64,000 nt of DNA. It comes from Ruegeria marisrubri. Its GTDB lineage: Bacteria > Pseudomonadota > Alphaproteobacteria > Rhodobacterales > Rhodobacteraceae. Every line of letters starts with the position of its first letter. The first letter of the stretch is position 1. Shown piece by piece: positions 26,510-36,738 of this stretch. Where the stretch lies: positions 62,001 to 126,000 of the forward strand of contig NZ_LQBQ01000034.1 of NCBI RefSeq assembly GCF_001507595.1. The letters are read 5' to 3'. The notes under the pieces are model-generated. The model saw only the letters and a list, made by a program, of their open reading frames with translations. It was not told the origin of the DNA and did no database searches. Position numbers and translations under genes: made by a program.

Positions 26510-28648
26510 TTATGCGCCCAGAGAGGCCTTCAACTCAAGCCGCCGCGCATGCAGAACCGGCTCGGTATAGCCCGAGGGCTGCACCCGCCCCTTGAACACC
26601 AGGTCGCAGGCCGCCTGGAAGGCGATGCCGTCGAAGGTGGGCGCCATGGGCCGATAGGCCGGGTCGCCGGCATTCTGGCGATCCACAACCGCCGCCATCT
26701 TGCGCATCGCCGCCATGACGCGGCCTTCATCCACCACGCCGTGATGCAGCCAGTTCGCCAGCGCCTGACTGGAGATCCGACAGGTGGCGCGGTCTTCCAT
26801 CAGACCGATATCGTTGATGTCCGGCACCTTGGAACAGCCGATGCCCTGGTCGATCCACCGCACGACATAGCCCAGGATGCCCTGCGCATTGTTCTCGACC
26901 TCGCGGGTGATCTCGTCGTCGCCCAAGTTGCGCCCGCCCAGCAGCGGGATCGTCAACAGGTCGGCCAGCGTGCCGCGCGGGCCTCCGGCGGCGATCTCCT
27001 TCTGCCGCGCCAGAACATCCACCTTGTGATAATGCGTCGCGTGCAGGGTCGCGGCCGTGGGCGACGGCACCCAGGCGCAATTGGCCCCCGACATGGGATG
27101 GCCGATCTTGGCCTCCAGCATGTCGGCCATCCGGTCCGGCATGGCCCACATGCCCTTGCCGATCTGGGCCTTGCCCTGCAAGCCGCAGGCCAGCCCGATA
27201 TCCACGTTCCGGTCTTCGTAGGACAGGATCCAGGGCGTGTTCTTCATGTCGCCCTTGGGCAGCATCGGCCCGGCCTCCATCGAGGTGTGGATCTCGTCCC
27301 CCGTCCGGTCGAGGAACCCGGTGTTGATGAAGGCCACCCGCGATTTCGCCGCCCGGATGCATTCCTTGAGGTTCACCGAGGTCCGGCGTTCCTCATCCAT
27401 GATGCCCAGTTTCACGGTATTGCGCGGCAGGCCCAGAATATCCTCGACCATGTCGAAGATCTGGACCGAGAACGCCACTTCCTCGGGCCCGTGCATCTTG
27501 GGCTTGACCACGTAGACCGAGCCGTGGACCGAGTTGCCGCCCTCGCGCTGCAGGTCATGCATGGCGATCAGCGTGGTGCACAGCGCATCCATCAGCCCCT
27601 CGCCGATCTCGTTGCCCTCGGAATCCAGCACGGCAGGGTTGGTCATCAGGTGCCCCACATTGCGCACCAGCATCAGCGACCGGCCCTTGAGGCTGCCGGT
27701 CGATCCGTCGGCGGCGGTATAGCTGAGATCACCGGACAGTTTGCGGGTGAAGGTCGTGCCGTCCTTGGTCACTTCTTCGGTCAGATCACCCTTCATCAGG
27801 CCCAGCCAGTTGCCATAGGCGACGACCTTGTCCTCGGCATCGACACAGGCCACCGAGTCCTCGCAATCCATGATGGTGGACAGCGCGGATTCGAGCCGGA
27901 CATCGGCAATGCCGGCCGGGTCCGACGCGCCGATCGCGCTGGTCGGGTCGATCATGATCTGGATGTGCAGGCCGTGGTTTTTCAGCAGCACGAAGGACGG
28001 ACTGTCAGCGTCACCGCCAAAGCCCACGAACTTGCCCGGATCGGCCAGGGCGGGAACCAGCGCGCCGTTCTCGACCTTCAGGCCCGTCGCATCCGCCCAT
28101 GCGCCCTCGGCCAGCGGTGCGGCCTCGTCCAGAAACGCTTTGGCCCACGCAATCACCCGCGCGCCGCGCGCCGCGTCATAGCCGCCGCCCTGAGGAAGAT
28201 CCCCCATCGCATCCGTGCCGTAAAGCGCATCATACAGGCTGCCCCAGCGGGCGTTCGCCGCGTTCAGGGCAAAGCGGGCATTGGTGATCGGCACAACCAG
28301 CTGCGGCCCGGGAATGGCCGCGATTTCGGGGTCCACGTTTTCTGTTTCGACGCAGAAATCCGGCCCCTCGTCGACCAGATAGCCGATCTCGCGCAGGAAC
28401 GCCTCGTAAGCAACCGGGTCATGTTCTTGGCCCCTGCGGGCCAGATGCCAAGCGTCGATCTGGCTCTGGATCTTTTCGCGTTTCGCAAGCAACTCGCGGT
28501 TCCTCGGCCCCAGTTCCGCGACCATGCGCGCCAGCCCGGCCCAGAAGGCAGACGCCTCGACACCGGTGCCCGGCAGCGCCCGTGCCTCGATGAACTCCGC
28601 CAACTGCGGATCTACCTGCAGCCCGCCACGAATTTCCCTGCCACTCAT
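26510..28648 (-). CDS. glcB: Malate synthase G
   Basis: 712 aa single-chain malate synthase that condenses glyoxylate with acetyl-CoA to malate (glyoxylate/glycolate use). Core motifs visible include [34 protein letters not shown] with the catalytic Arg, and [16 protein letters not shown]. Length fits isoform G (about 720 aa). The ATG at 28648 is chosen for GGGAG upstream; two more in-frame ATGs exist 6 and 15 codons earlier. It has its own terminator, and a 22-bp near-palindrome lies 54 bp upstream. Divergent from pepN. Confidence 0.96.
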   Translation of the reverse strand: MSGREIRGGLQVDPQLAEFIEARALPGTGVEASAFWAGLARMVAELGPRNRELLAKREKIQSQIDAWHLARRGQEHDPVAYEAFLREIGYLVDEGPDFCVETENVDPEIAAIPGPQLVVPITNARFALNAANARWGSLYDALYGTDAMGDLPQGGGYDAARGARVIAWAKAFLDEAAPLAEGAWADATGLKVENGALVPALADPGKFVGFGGDADSPSFVLLKNHGLHIQIMIDPTSAIGASDPAGIADVRLESALSTIMDCEDSVACVDAEDKVVAYGNWLGLMKGDLTEEVTKDGTTFTRKLSGDLSYTAADGSTGSLKGRSLMLVRNVGHLMTNPAVLDSEGNEIGEGLMDALCTTLIAMHDLQREGGNSVHGSVYVVKPKMHGPEEVAFSVQIFDMVEDILGLPRNTVKLGIMDEERRTSVNLKECIRAAKSRVAFINTGFLDRTGDEIHTSMEAGPMLPKGDMKNTPWILSYEDRNVDIGLACGLQGKAQIGKGMWAMPDRMADMLEAKIGHPMSGANCAWVPSPTAATLHATHYHKVDVLARQKEIAAGGPRGTLADLLTIPLLGGRNLGDDEITREVENNAQGILGYVVRWIDQGIGCSKVPDINDIGLMEDRATCRISSQALANWLHHGVVDEGRVMAAMRKMAAVVDRQNAGDPAYRPMAPTFDGIAFQAACDLVFKGRVQPSGYTEPVLHARRLELKASLGA

Positions 28649-28701
28649 CTTCGACTTCTCCCGCATTTGTGTGCCGCTGTATGCAGCCTTCAATTAGAGG
28701 G

Positions 28702-28723
28702 AAAGTTTCCGATAGGCAACTTT
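28702..28723. promoter_or_regulatory. Near-perfect 22-bp palindrome upstream of glcB
   Basis: AAAGTTTCC-GATA-GGCAACTTT has nine-base arms matching at eight positions. It sits 54 bp before the glcB start in the 220-bp divergent glcB/pepN region, in the position expected for an operator. The cognate regulator is not evident in the window. Confidence 0.5.
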
Positions 28724-28868
28724 GTGCACCGTTTTCAATTTTCCGAAATCACCGCAGACATTTTCAACCTGGCCCGAACAATCGACGTACCCGCCAGGAG
28801 GGCCACTTGCGGCCCCCTGCCCAAGCCCATAACGTCTCGTCCGCAACCACACGCGAAAGAGGCCCCAG

Positions 28869-31421
28869 ATGCGCGACGCCGCTCCGACCACGATCTACCT
28901 CAAGGACTACACCCCATTCGGTTACATCGTGGACAGCGTTCACCTGACATTCGATCTGGCCCCGCACGCGACGCGGGTGAAATCACGTATCGCCTTCCGC
29001 CCCAACCCCGAGGCTTCCGACAAGACGTTCTTCCTGCATGGCGAGGAACTGAAGCTGATCCGCGCCAGCATCGACGGTGCCGAGGTCACGCCCGACGTCA
29101 CCGACAAGGGCCTGACCGCCAGCGTCCCCGATGCCCCCTTCGTCTGGGAGGCCGAGGTCGAGATTGATCCCGGCAACAACACCGCGCTCGAAGGGCTCTA
29201 CATGTCCAACGGGATGTACTGCACCCAGTGCGAGGCCGAGGGGTTCCGCAAGATCACCTATTACCCCGACCGGCCCGACGTGATGTCCACCTTCACCGTG
29301 CGCATCAACGGCAATCTGCCGGTGCTGCTGTCGAACGGCAACCCGACGGGCAAGGGCAAAGGCTGGGCCGAATGGACCGACCCCTGGCCCAAGCCCGCCT
29401 ATCTGTTCGCGCTGGTCGCCGGTGACCTGGTTGCCCATTCCGACGGTTTCACCACCAAATCGGGCCGGCATGTCGACCTGAACCTCTGGGTCCGCCCCGG
29501 GGACGAGGGCAAATGCGCCTTTGGCATGGAGGCGCTGAAGAAGTCGATGAAATGGGACGAGGATGTCTATGGCCGCGAATACGACCTCGACGTGTTCAAC
29601 ATCGTCGCCGTGGATGACTTCAACATGGGCGCGATGGAGAACAAGGGGCTGAACATCTTCAACTCGTCGGCGGTTCTGGCCAGCCCGGAAACCTCGACCG
29701 ATGCCAATTTCGAACGGATCGAGGCGATCATCGCGCATGAGTATTTCCACAACTGGACGGGCAACCGCATCACCTGCCGCGACTGGTTCCAGCTGTGCCT
29801 GAAAGAGGGGCTGACCGTGTTTCGCGATGCGCAGTTCACGTCCGACATGCGCTCGGCCCCGGTCAAGCGTATCAACGACGTGATCGAGCTGCGCGCGCGC
29901 CAGTTCCCCGAGGACAACGGACCATTGGCCCATCCGGTGCGCCCCGAGAGCTTTCAGGAGATCAACAACTTCTACACCGCGACCGTCTATGAAAAAGGCG
30001 CCGAGGTGATCGGCATGTTGAAAACGCTGGTCGGGGACGAGGCCTATGCCAAGGCGTTGGACCTGTATTTCGAGCGCCACGATGGGCAGGCCTGCACGAT
30101 CGAGGACTGGCTGAAAGTGTTCGAGGACACCACCGGCCGCGACCTGAGCCAGTTCAAGCGCTGGTACAGCCAGGCCGGCACGCCACGTGTGAAGGTCGAA
30201 GAGGACTGGGCCGACGGCACCTATACCCTGACCCTCAGCCAGAGCACCCCGCCCACACCCGGCCAGCCCGAAAAGCTGCCGCAGGTGATCCCCGTGGCGG
30301 TGGGCCTCTTGGGCCCCAATGGCGACGAGGTGCGCGGCACCGAGGTGCTGGAACTGACCGACGCGCGGCAGAGTTTCACCTTCGAAGGTCTTGCCGCGAA
30401 ACCGGTGCCGTCGATCCTGCGCGGGTTCTCTGCCCCGGTGATCCTGGAACAGGACAGCACCCCCGCCCAGCGCGCCTTCATGCTGGCGCATGACACCGAC
30501 CCCTTCAACCGGTGGGAGGCCGGACGCGCTCTGGCGACCGAAACGCTGCTGGGCATGATCACGCGGGACGCCGCCCCCGGCTCCGACTATCTGGACGGGT
30601 TGCTGGCGGTGATGCGTGACGACGCGCTGGACCCGGCCTATCGCGCCCTGATGCTGGGCCTGCCCACCCAGTCGGAACTGGCCGGGATGCTGCACGACAA
30701 GGGCGTGACACCTGACCCGATGGCCATCTGGACCGCGGTGGAAACGCTGCGGCAGGCCACCGCCCAGCACATGCAAGACCTGCTGCCCCGTCTGCACAGC
30801 CAGTCCTTGGTCGATGGCCCCTACCGTCCCGATGCCGAGCAATCCGGCAAACGCGCACTCGGCAGCGCCGCGCTGGCCCTGATCTCGCGGCTGGACGGCG
30901 GCACGCAGGCGGCGACCGAATACGCCCGCGCCGACAACATGACCTTGCAGCTCTCGGCGCTCTCCTGCCTGCTGAAATCCGGCAAGGGAGAAGCGGAACT
31001 GGCCGCCTTCTACGAGCAATGGCGCCACGACCGGCTGGTGATGGACAAGTGGTTCGGCCTGCAGGTCGCGCTGGCCAGCCCGGATCGCGCGCCCGAAATC
31101 GCCCGGCGACTGACAGAACATCCGGACTTCAACTGGAAGAACCCCAACCGGTTCCGCGCTCTGATGGGTGGGCTGGCCATGAACCATGCGGGGTTCCACC
31201 ACGCAAGCGGCGCCTCCTATGAACTGCTGGCCGACTGGCTGATCCGGCTCGACCCGGTGAACCCGCAGACGACCGCGCGCATGTGCTCGGCCTTCCAGAC
31301 GTGGAAACGCTATGACGCCGACCGGCAGGACCTGATCCGCGCACAGCTGATCCGCATCGCCGAAACGCCCGACCTGTCGCGGGACACGACCGAAATGATC
31401 TCGCGCATCCTGGCGGGCTGA
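28869..31421 (+). CDS. pepN: Aminopeptidase N
   Basis: 850 aa cytoplasmic M1 zinc aminopeptidase removing N-terminal residues from peptides. The GAMEN substrate motif is at 254-258, the zinc site HEYFH at 290-294, and the third ligand Glu in LKEGLTVFRD about 19 residues on. Length and the C-terminal helical domain match bacterial PepN (about 870 aa). AGAGG precedes the ATG. It probably finishes degradation of peptides brought in by transporters such as that at 7364-13246. Stop at 31421, 50 bp before the next gene. Confidence 0.96.
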   Translation: MRDAAPTTIYLKDYTPFGYIVDSVHLTFDLAPHATRVKSRIAFRPNPEASDKTFFLHGEELKLIRASIDGAEVTPDVTDKGLTASVPDAPFVWEAEVEIDPGNNTALEGLYMSNGMYCTQCEAEGFRKITYYPDRPDVMSTFTVRINGNLPVLLSNGNPTGKGKGWAEWTDPWPKPAYLFALVAGDLVAHSDGFTTKSGRHVDLNLWVRPGDEGKCAFGMEALKKSMKWDEDVYGREYDLDVFNIVAVDDFNMGAMENKGLNIFNSSAVLASPETSTDANFERIEAIIAHEYFHNWTGNRITCRDWFQLCLKEGLTVFRDAQFTSDMRSAPVKRINDVIELRARQFPEDNGPLAHPVRPESFQEINNFYTATVYEKGAEVIGMLKTLVGDEAYAKALDLYFERHDGQACTIEDWLKVFEDTTGRDLSQFKRWYSQAGTPRVKVEEDWADGTYTLTLSQSTPPTPGQPEKLPQVIPVAVGLLGPNGDEVRGTEVLELTDARQSFTFEGLAAKPVPSILRGFSAPVILEQDSTPAQRAFMLAHDTDPFNRWEAGRALATETLLGMITRDAAPGSDYLDGLLAVMRDDALDPAYRALMLGLPTQSELAGMLHDKGVTPDPMAIWTAVETLRQATAQHMQDLLPRLHSQSLVDGPYRPDAEQSGKRALGSAALALISRLDGGTQAATEYARADNMTLQLSALSCLLKSGKGEAELAAFYEQWRHDRLVMDKWFGLQVALASPDRAPEIARRLTEHPDFNWKNPNRFRALMGGLAMNHAGFHHASGASYELLADWLIRLDPVNPQTTARMCSAFQTWKRYDADRQDLIRAQLIRIAETPDLSRDTTEMISRILAG

Positions 31422-31471
31422 GCGATGCGCGTGGCCGCCTGCATCGAAACGGCGCCGAGGGGCTCGGGCCG

Positions 31472-31906
31472 GTGATGTCCGAGTCCTATCACTTCGTCCG
31501 GCACAACCGGACGCCGCGCACCGTGGCAATCCTGATCTGCGTCTATGCGGCGCTGGCGTCGCTGGTCATCCTCTTTGACGCAAAGTGGTGGCTGATAGCC
31601 TTGTTCGCCCTTGCCACCCTGCCGGCGCTTAGGGATGTCATCGCCGACACGCGCGCGGGCCTCAGCATCGAGGATGGAGAATTGCGCTGGTTCTCCGGCA
31701 AGCGGTCCGGCCAGCTTGCGCTGGACGAGATCGACCACATGCGCTTCGACACGCGGTGGGACCTGTCGGTCCGCGTGACGGCCATTCTGAAGTCAGGCAG
31801 GAAAGTCCGCCTGCCGGACGAGATTCGTCCCCCACACAGGGACTTTGAAAAGGTGCTGACAGACCGAGGATTGAAAGTGACCCGGCACCATTTCACGGTT
31901 TTCTGA
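31472..31906 (+). CDS. Small membrane protein with two TM helices and a PH-like C-terminal half
   Basis: 144 aa, not recognised as a named family. A short basic N-terminus is followed by two closely spaced hydrophobic helices (VAILICVYAALASLVILF and KWWLIALFALATLPAL). The rest is a beta-rich C-terminal domain (GLSIEDGELRWFSGKRSG, IDHMRFDTRWD, GRKVRLPDEIRPP), reminiscent of bacterial PH-like domains. A GTG start is used because AGGGG is well spaced to it; an ATG one codon later is equally possible. Probably co-transcribed with pepN (50 bp gap). Function unknown. Confidence 0.65.
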   Translation: MMSESYHFVRHNRTPRTVAILICVYAALASLVILFDAKWWLIALFALATLPALRDVIADTRAGLSIEDGELRWFSGKRSGQLALDEIDHMRFDTRWDLSVRVTAILKSGRKVRLPDEIRPPHRDFEKVLTDRGLKVTRHHFTVF

Positions 31907-31993
31907 GCCACTGTTTCCGCAAATTCGCTAAAAATTCGCATTTTCTCGCTGATCGGGCGCTGCGGGCCACCCGCCATGTTTCTGCCATATTTC

Positions 31994-31999
31994 TTGACA
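31994..31999 (+). promoter_or_regulatory. TTGACA -35-like hexamer before the 420-aa hypothetical gene
   Basis: TTGACA lies 53 bases before the ATG at 32047 and only nine bases before an in-frame ATG at 32008. If it is a real -35 box, transcription starts near 32030 and only the 32047 start is usable. The -10 region is poor. Confidence 0.3.
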
Positions 32000-32046
32000 A
32001 GCGTTTCATGTCAGTTGCTCAAGTTTCTGCCAGTACGAGTGTCAAA

Positions 32047-33309
32047 ATGTTGAATGTTGCAAAGAGCATGCCGGCTCTGCTTTCCGGTTTTGTCGCCCAA
32101 CGTGCCAACGTCCCCGCCGTTGCCCGGAAAGACGCCGTCAACCGCCAGCAGACGACTGCCGACGGCCTGTATATCCCGGTCGCGACCCGTGCGGGCGACG
32201 ATCCCGCCGGGCAGAACGCCTTTGAAAGAGGCCGCTATCTGGCCCGGCAGGAGATGTGGGAGGAACTGTCCGCCGAGATGGGCGAAGCCGACGCGGCTCG
32301 TGAGGCCGCAGCCGACGGAACCCCGATTGCCGAGCTCATGGCCTTTGGCGCGCGCGCCGATGTCGTCCTCGCGGTGGAACATGCCCTGTCCGAGAACCTG
32401 CCGGCCCATCACCCCGCCTTCATCGAAGGGATCAACGAACTGGAATCGGTTCTGCGCGAATATCGCGGCGATCCGATGATCGGCGCCGTGGTGGGGCTTG
32501 CGCATATCGACATCGCCTGGGCCTGGCGCGGCACTGGGCTCGAGGATAAAATTCCGCCCGCCCACCGTGAACGCTGCGCCGCGCATTTCGACCGCGCCGG
32601 AGACATCCTGCCGTCCTGCCGCAATGCGCTGCCCGAAAGCCCGCTCGTCACATCGTCCAATCTGGGTCTGCTGGCGGGCAAGCGTGCGCCGGACATCCGC
32701 GTGGCGGATGAATATGAACACCTGATCTCGCTCGATCCCGGCAACCACCGCCACATGCGGGCAATGGGCAACCATCTGCTGCCCCGCTGGTTCGGAAGCT
32801 ACGACGAGCTCGAGCTCGAGGCCCGCCGCACCGCCTCGCTCACGCACGAGACTTGGGGCATGGGGGGCTACACCTGGGTTCAGTTCGACGCCATCGCGCT
32901 GGACGAAGAAGCCTGCGCCCGCGTGGATGTCGATTTCTTCCTGGACGGGCTGCGCGACATCATCCGCCGCCGCCCGGACCAAATGATGGTCAACCTGCTG
33001 GCTGCCTATTGCCTGATCACGCTCGAGAAGGGTTTTGGCCTGAACTCTGACGCCGACATCGCGCGCGACCGCATCTGCGAGGCGGGCAACTGGCTGATCC
33101 GCGATCACCTGACCGAGCTGCACCCGTTGATCTGGGCCCATGCGGCCGAAGGCTTCAACAACAGCGCCCGCATCACCTCACCCGAGCGGCTTGCCGCACG
33201 CGGCCGCAGCGCCGCTATGGACGCCATCGCCACGCTTTTCCTAGACGAGTTGCAGAACGGCCAACAGGTCGTGTTCACCGCATCGGGGCCGCAGATCACC
33301 GTCAACTGA
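32047..33309 (+). CDS. Hypothetical helical protein, about 420 aa
   Basis: No family recognised. The protein is rich in alpha-helix, with paired aromatic and Ala positions (FERGRYLARQEMWEELSAEM; AVVGLAHIDIAWAWRG; HLLPRWFGSYDELELEARR) that resemble tetratricopeptide-type repeats. No signal peptide or TM helix is evident, so it is probably cytosolic. Start is uncertain: ATG 32047 (weak GAG upstream) or ATG 32008. It stands as a single gene between pepN plus a small membrane gene and gatB, with 126 bp to gatB. Base and codon use look like the neighbours, so recent transfer is unlikely. Confidence 0.7.
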   Translation: MLNVAKSMPALLSGFVAQRANVPAVARKDAVNRQQTTADGLYIPVATRAGDDPAGQNAFERGRYLARQEMWEELSAEMGEADAAREAAADGTPIAELMAFGARADVVLAVEHALSENLPAHHPAFIEGINELESVLREYRGDPMIGAVVGLAHIDIAWAWRGTGLEDKIPPAHRERCAAHFDRAGDILPSCRNALPESPLVTSSNLGLLAGKRAPDIRVADEYEHLISLDPGNHRHMRAMGNHLLPRWFGSYDELELEARRTASLTHETWGMGGYTWVQFDAIALDEEACARVDVDFFLDGLRDIIRRRPDQMMVNLLAAYCLITLEKGFGLNSDADIARDRICEAGNWLIRDHLTELHPLIWAHAAEGFNNSARITSPERLAARGRSAAMDAIATLFLDELQNGQQVVFTASGPQITVN

Positions 33310-33435
33310 GCCGTATCGGCGCTTTGCGCGGGATTTCGTGACGGGCAACGGGGCCGAAACGCCCTTTGCCCCTTGCTCCCTGCGCCTGCCGGGCCTAATA
33401 CGCGGGCCTAGACTTCCGCGGACAAGAGGCGCGCC

Positions 33436-34947
33436 ATGCTCGATCTGACCTACGAAATGCCCAAACCCAAGACCATTGCCGGTGCCAAGCACGACTGGGA
33501 GCTGGTGATAGGGATGGAAGTGCATGCCCAGGTCTCGTCGAACGCCAAGCTGTTCTCGGGCGCATCCACCAAGTTCGGGGCCGAGCCGAACTCGAACGTG
33601 TCCTTCGTGGATGCGGCCATGCCGGGGATGCTGCCGGTGATAAACGAATTCTGCGTGGAACAGGCGGTGCGCACCGGGCTTGGCCTGAAGGCCGAGATCA
33701 ACCTGTGGTCGGCCTTTGACCGCAAGAACTATTTCTACCCCGACCTGCCGCAGGGCTACCAGATTTCGCAGCTGTATCACCCGATCGTGGGCGAAGGCGA
33801 AGTGCTGGTCGAGATGGGTGACGGCACCGCGCGCAAGGTGCGGATCGAGCGTATCCACATGGAGCAGGACGCGGGCAAGTCGATCCACGACATGGACCCG
33901 AACATGTCCTTCGTCGACCTGAACCGCACCGGCGTCTGCCTGATGGAGATCGTCAGCCGCCCCGACATCCGCGGGCCGGAAGAGGCCGCCGCCTATATCG
34001 CCAAGCTGCGCCAGATCATGCGTTACCTGGGCACCTGCGACGGCAACATGCAGAACGGCAACCTGCGGGCTGACGTGAACGTGTCGATCTGCCGCCCGGG
34101 CGACTATGAAAAGTACATGGAAACGCAGGACTTTTCCTATCTGGGCACCCGCTGCGAGATCAAGAACATGAACTCGATGCGCTTCATCCAGCAGGCCATC
34201 GAGGTCGAGGCGCGCCGCCAGATCGCCATAGTCGAGGCCGGCGGCAAGGTCGAGCAGGAAACCCGTCTCTATGATCCCGACAAGGGCGAGACCCGCTCGA
34301 TGCGGTCCAAGGAAGAGGCGCATGACTATCGCTATTTCCCCGACCCCGACCTACTGCCGCTGGAGATCGAGCAGGAGTGGGTGGACAACATCAAGGCCAG
34401 CCTGCCGGAACTGCCGGACGAGAAAAAAGCGCGCTTCATCAATGACTTCGGCCTGACCGACTATGACGCCTCGGTGCTGACGGCCGAGGTCGAAGCCGCA
34501 GCCTATTTCGAAGAAGTGGCCAAGGGCCGCAACGGCAAGGTGGCCGCGAACTGGGTCATCAACGAACTGTTCGGCCGCCTGAAGAAGGAAGACCACGACA
34601 TCACCGAGTCGCCGGTCTCGCCCGCGCAGCTGGGTGCGATCATCGACCTGATTTCGTCGGATGCGATCTCGGGCAAGATCGCGAAGGAGCTGTTCGAGAT
34701 CGTCTATACCGAAGGCGGTGACCCGGCGCAGATCGTCGAGGAACGCGGCATGAAACAGGTGACCGACACCGGCGCGATCGAAGCCGCCCTGGACGAGATC
34801 ATCGCCGCCAACCCCGCCCAGGTCGAGAAGGCCAAGGTGAACCCGAAACTGGCCGGCTGGTTCGTAGGCCAGGTGATGAAGGCCACCGGCGGCAAGGCCA
34901 ACCCCAAGGCGGTGAACCAGCTGGTGAGCCAGAAGCTGGGCCTGTAA
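33436..34947 (+). CDS. gatB: Asp-tRNA(Asn)/Glu-tRNA(Gln) amidotransferase subunit B
   Basis: 503 aa subunit of GatCAB, which converts Glu-tRNA(Gln) and/or Asp-tRNA(Asn) to the amide form. It binds the mischarged tRNA and carries the kinase/transamidase site. N-terminal [12 protein letters not shown] and the cradle-domain motif [17 protein letters not shown] are diagnostic. The C-terminal YqeY-like helical tail ends in [11 protein letters not shown]. gatA and gatC are not in the window. GAGG precedes the ATG. A long terminator follows. Confidence 0.96.
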   Translation: MLDLTYEMPKPKTIAGAKHDWELVIGMEVHAQVSSNAKLFSGASTKFGAEPNSNVSFVDAAMPGMLPVINEFCVEQAVRTGLGLKAEINLWSAFDRKNYFYPDLPQGYQISQLYHPIVGEGEVLVEMGDGTARKVRIERIHMEQDAGKSIHDMDPNMSFVDLNRTGVCLMEIVSRPDIRGPEEAAAYIAKLRQIMRYLGTCDGNMQNGNLRADVNVSICRPGDYEKYMETQDFSYLGTRCEIKNMNSMRFIQQAIEVEARRQIAIVEAGGKVEQETRLYDPDKGETRSMRSKEEAHDYRYFPDPDLLPLEIEQEWVDNIKASLPELPDEKKARFINDFGLTDYDASVLTAEVEAAAYFEEVAKGRNGKVAANWVINELFGRLKKEDHDITESPVSPAQLGAIIDLISSDAISGKIAKELFEIVYTEGGDPAQIVEERGMKQVTDTGAIEAALDEIIAANPAQVEKAKVNPKLAGWFVGQVMKATGGKANPKAVNQLVSQKLGL

Positions 34948-34967
34948 TCGCCCCGAATCTTCCGTTT

Positions 34968-35010
34968 TGTACCGACCCGGCAGAGCCTTCTGTCGGGTTT
35001 GTACATTTTT
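34968..35010 (+). terminator. Long rho-independent terminator of gatB
   Basis: TGTAC..GACCCG GCAGA (34968-34984) pairs with TCTGT CGGGTT..GTACA (34989-35005) around a 4-base loop, with one mismatch and two G-T pairs. It is followed by TTTTT at 35006-35010, ending seven bases before the convergent HAD gene stop. Confidence 0.88.
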
Positions 35011-35017
35011 CCTACGG

Positions 35018-35791
35018 CTACTTCGCGCGGTCCTTGAGGATCAGATCGACCGCCTCCGCCACGTCCCGGACCACCGCGCTGGGGCGGGGGTCAAAGCGGG
35101 ACTCGTCGCCCGCGCGATACTTGCCGGTCTGCACCAGGATGCCCCGGCCAACCCCTGCCGCCAGCGCCCCGGCCACGTCGCTTTCGGCGTCATCACCGAT
35201 CATCACGCAGTCGCCCGGCTTGCACCCCATGCTCTGCGCCGCGGCCTGAAAGAACGCGGCGGCCGGTTTCCCGAACAACTGCGCCTGCGTGCCGCTGGAA
35301 AACTCGAGCGCGCGGACGAAGGCCCCGGCGTCGAGGCTCAGTTTGCCATCGGCATCCTTGAACACGCGGTTTTCGGCCAACGCCAGAAAAGGCGCCCCGG
35401 CCTCGATGGCGCGAAAGGCGGCGTTCAGGCGGTCATAGGTGAAATATGGCCCGGCATCCCCGACGACGACCGCGACCCGGCCGCCCTGAGGGCAGCCGGC
35501 GAAGTCCTCTTCGAGGCCGGGATAGACCAGCAGATGCGGCGCGTATCCATTGGCCACCAGCCAGTCGCGGGCGGCGGCGGCGGGCGTCAGGACCTCGTCG
35601 GGGTCGGCCGCGATTCCGCTGGCGGCGAGCTGCTCCAGCACCTGCCGTTTGGGCCTGCGCGTCGTGTTGGTGAGGAAGCGGACCGGCAGGCCGGCCGCGC
35701 GCAGCCGTCGCAGAGCCTCGTCCGCGCCGACGATGATGTCGGCGCCCTGCACCAGCACCCCGGCGATATCCAGCATCACGCCCCGGATCAT
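35018..35791 (-). CDS. HAD-IIA family hydrolase (LHPP-like phosphatase)
   Basis: 257 aa HAD superfamily phosphatase. Motif I is MLDIAGVLVQGAD with nucleophile Asp8 and Ala at the usual second-Asp position. This D-x-S/A form is typical of the phospholysine/phosphohistidine pyrophosphate phosphatase (LHPP) branch. Motif II is FLTNTTRRPK; motif IV is MIGDDAESDVAGALAAGVG. The frame is open far upstream, but family homology begins at Met 35791, and the upstream part is antisense to another gene. Physiological substrate unknown. Convergent with gatB. Confidence 0.82.
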   Translation of the reverse strand: MIRGVMLDIAGVLVQGADIIVGADEALRRLRAAGLPVRFLTNTTRRPKRQVLEQLAASGIAADPDEVLTPAAAARDWLVANGYAPHLLVYPGLEEDFAGCPQGGRVAVVVGDAGPYFTYDRLNAAFRAIEAGAPFLALAENRVFKDADGKLSLDAGAFVRALEFSSGTQAQLFGKPAAAFFQAAAQSMGCKPGDCVMIGDDAESDVAGALAAGVGRGILVQTGKYRAGDESRFDPRPSAVVRDVAEAVDLILKDRAK

Positions 35792-35951
35792 GTCTGCGGC
35801 CGTTTCCCTTGCTGCAAGTCCAAAACCTTCCTGCCATTCCAAGAGTTCCGCAATGGCGGCCTTGAGGCAAGCCCCGCGCACAACCACGCGAGGCCTCTGG
35901 CGTTTCCGGAACAGGTTGCGTAACCTGCGCGCAATCATCAGAGGCCCGAGC

Positions 35952-36380
35952 ATGACCCGATACGAATACAAGGTTGTCCCCGCCCCCAAAAAAGGAACCA
36001 AGGCGAAAGCCGTGAAAACGGTCGAAGGCCGGTTTGCCCTGTCGATCGAACAGGTTCTGAACCAGATGGGCGAAGACGGCTGGGAATATCTGCGCGCCGA
36101 ACTGCTGCCCAGCGAAGAGCGCAGCGGGCTGACCGGCACCACGGTGAACTGGCGCAACGTTCTGGTGTTCCGGCGCGCGGTCGAGGCCGAACTGCCCGCA
36201 GACGAGGCCGAACGGTTCCTGACCCCGCCCGAGTTGGATGAAACTCCGCTGGCGCAGCCGGTTCCGGGCGAAGTGGCCGCGCCCAGGCCCATTCCCGCCG
36301 AGACCAAGGAACCGCCCCTGTCGCTGAAGGCGGAAGACCGCAGGGAAAGGCCCTCGGGCGAGGAGCCGGAAAAAGGCTAG
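35952..36380 (+). CDS. DUF4177 domain protein with a Pro/Glu-rich tail
   Basis: 142 aa. The N-terminal half is a DUF4177 domain (RYEYKVVPAP..., then LNQMGEDGWEYLRAELLP), a small fold of unknown function found in many bacteria. The C-terminal 55 residues are low-complexity, rich in Pro, Glu and Ala. AGAGG lies just upstream of the ATG. The stop overlaps the stop of the convergent bolA gene by 4 bp, leaving no space for a terminator between them. Confidence 0.8.
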   Translation: MTRYEYKVVPAPKKGTKAKAVKTVEGRFALSIEQVLNQMGEDGWEYLRAELLPSEERSGLTGTTVNWRNVLVFRRAVEAELPADEAERFLTPPELDETPLAQPVPGEVAAPRPIPAETKEPPLSLKAEDRRERPSGEEPEKG

Positions 36381-36631
36381 CTGTCGATATCCAGCGCCAG
36401 CGCGTGGATGCGCTCAACGATGTCGCCCAGCGCGGCATGAACGGCGCGGTGGCGCGCCACGCGCGACTTGCCCTCGAAGGCCGCCGCGCGGATGCGCACG
36501 TTGAAATGGCTCTCGCCCCCTTCGCGATAGCCTGCGTGGCCGCGATGGCGTTCGCTGTCGTCAACCACCTCCAGTTCGCGCGGATCGAAGGCGGCTTGAA
36601 GCCGCGCACGGATTTCTTCGGTCAGGCTCAT
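36377..36631 (-). CDS. bolA: BolA family protein
   Basis: 84 aa BolA-like protein. The family binds [2Fe-2S] clusters with monothiol glutaredoxins and affects cell shape and iron homeostasis. The conserved SHFNVRIRAAAFEGKSRVARH core includes the invariant His region, followed by RAVHAALGDI. Divergent from the J-domain gene at 36739, a pairing often found in Rhodobacteraceae together with cobS and cobT. The 3' end overlaps the DUF4177 gene by 4 bp. Confidence 0.93.
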   Translation of the reverse strand: MSLTEEIRARLQAAFDPRELEVVDDSERHRGHAGYREGGESHFNVRIRAAAFEGKSRVARHRAVHAALGDIVERIHALALDIDS

Positions 36632-36738
36632 ATTCTGCTCAGCGGAAAATAAATTGCCGCTCCCCTCTTCTATCTTCGGTCACTTAGATTAGAATGCTGC
36701 CTCCGAGTCGAAAAGACGAGTTCGCTAGGAGCAGTGCA

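Noticed and set aside
26420..29167. 915-codon frame opposite glcB running into pepN
   Set aside because: Crosses the glcB terminator, the divergent promoter region and the start of pepN; no protein-like features.
35792..36307. N-terminal extension of the HAD phosphatase frame
   Set aside because: The extension is Ser/Arg/Thr-rich, lies antisense to the DUF4177 gene and precedes the family start; treated as non-coding.
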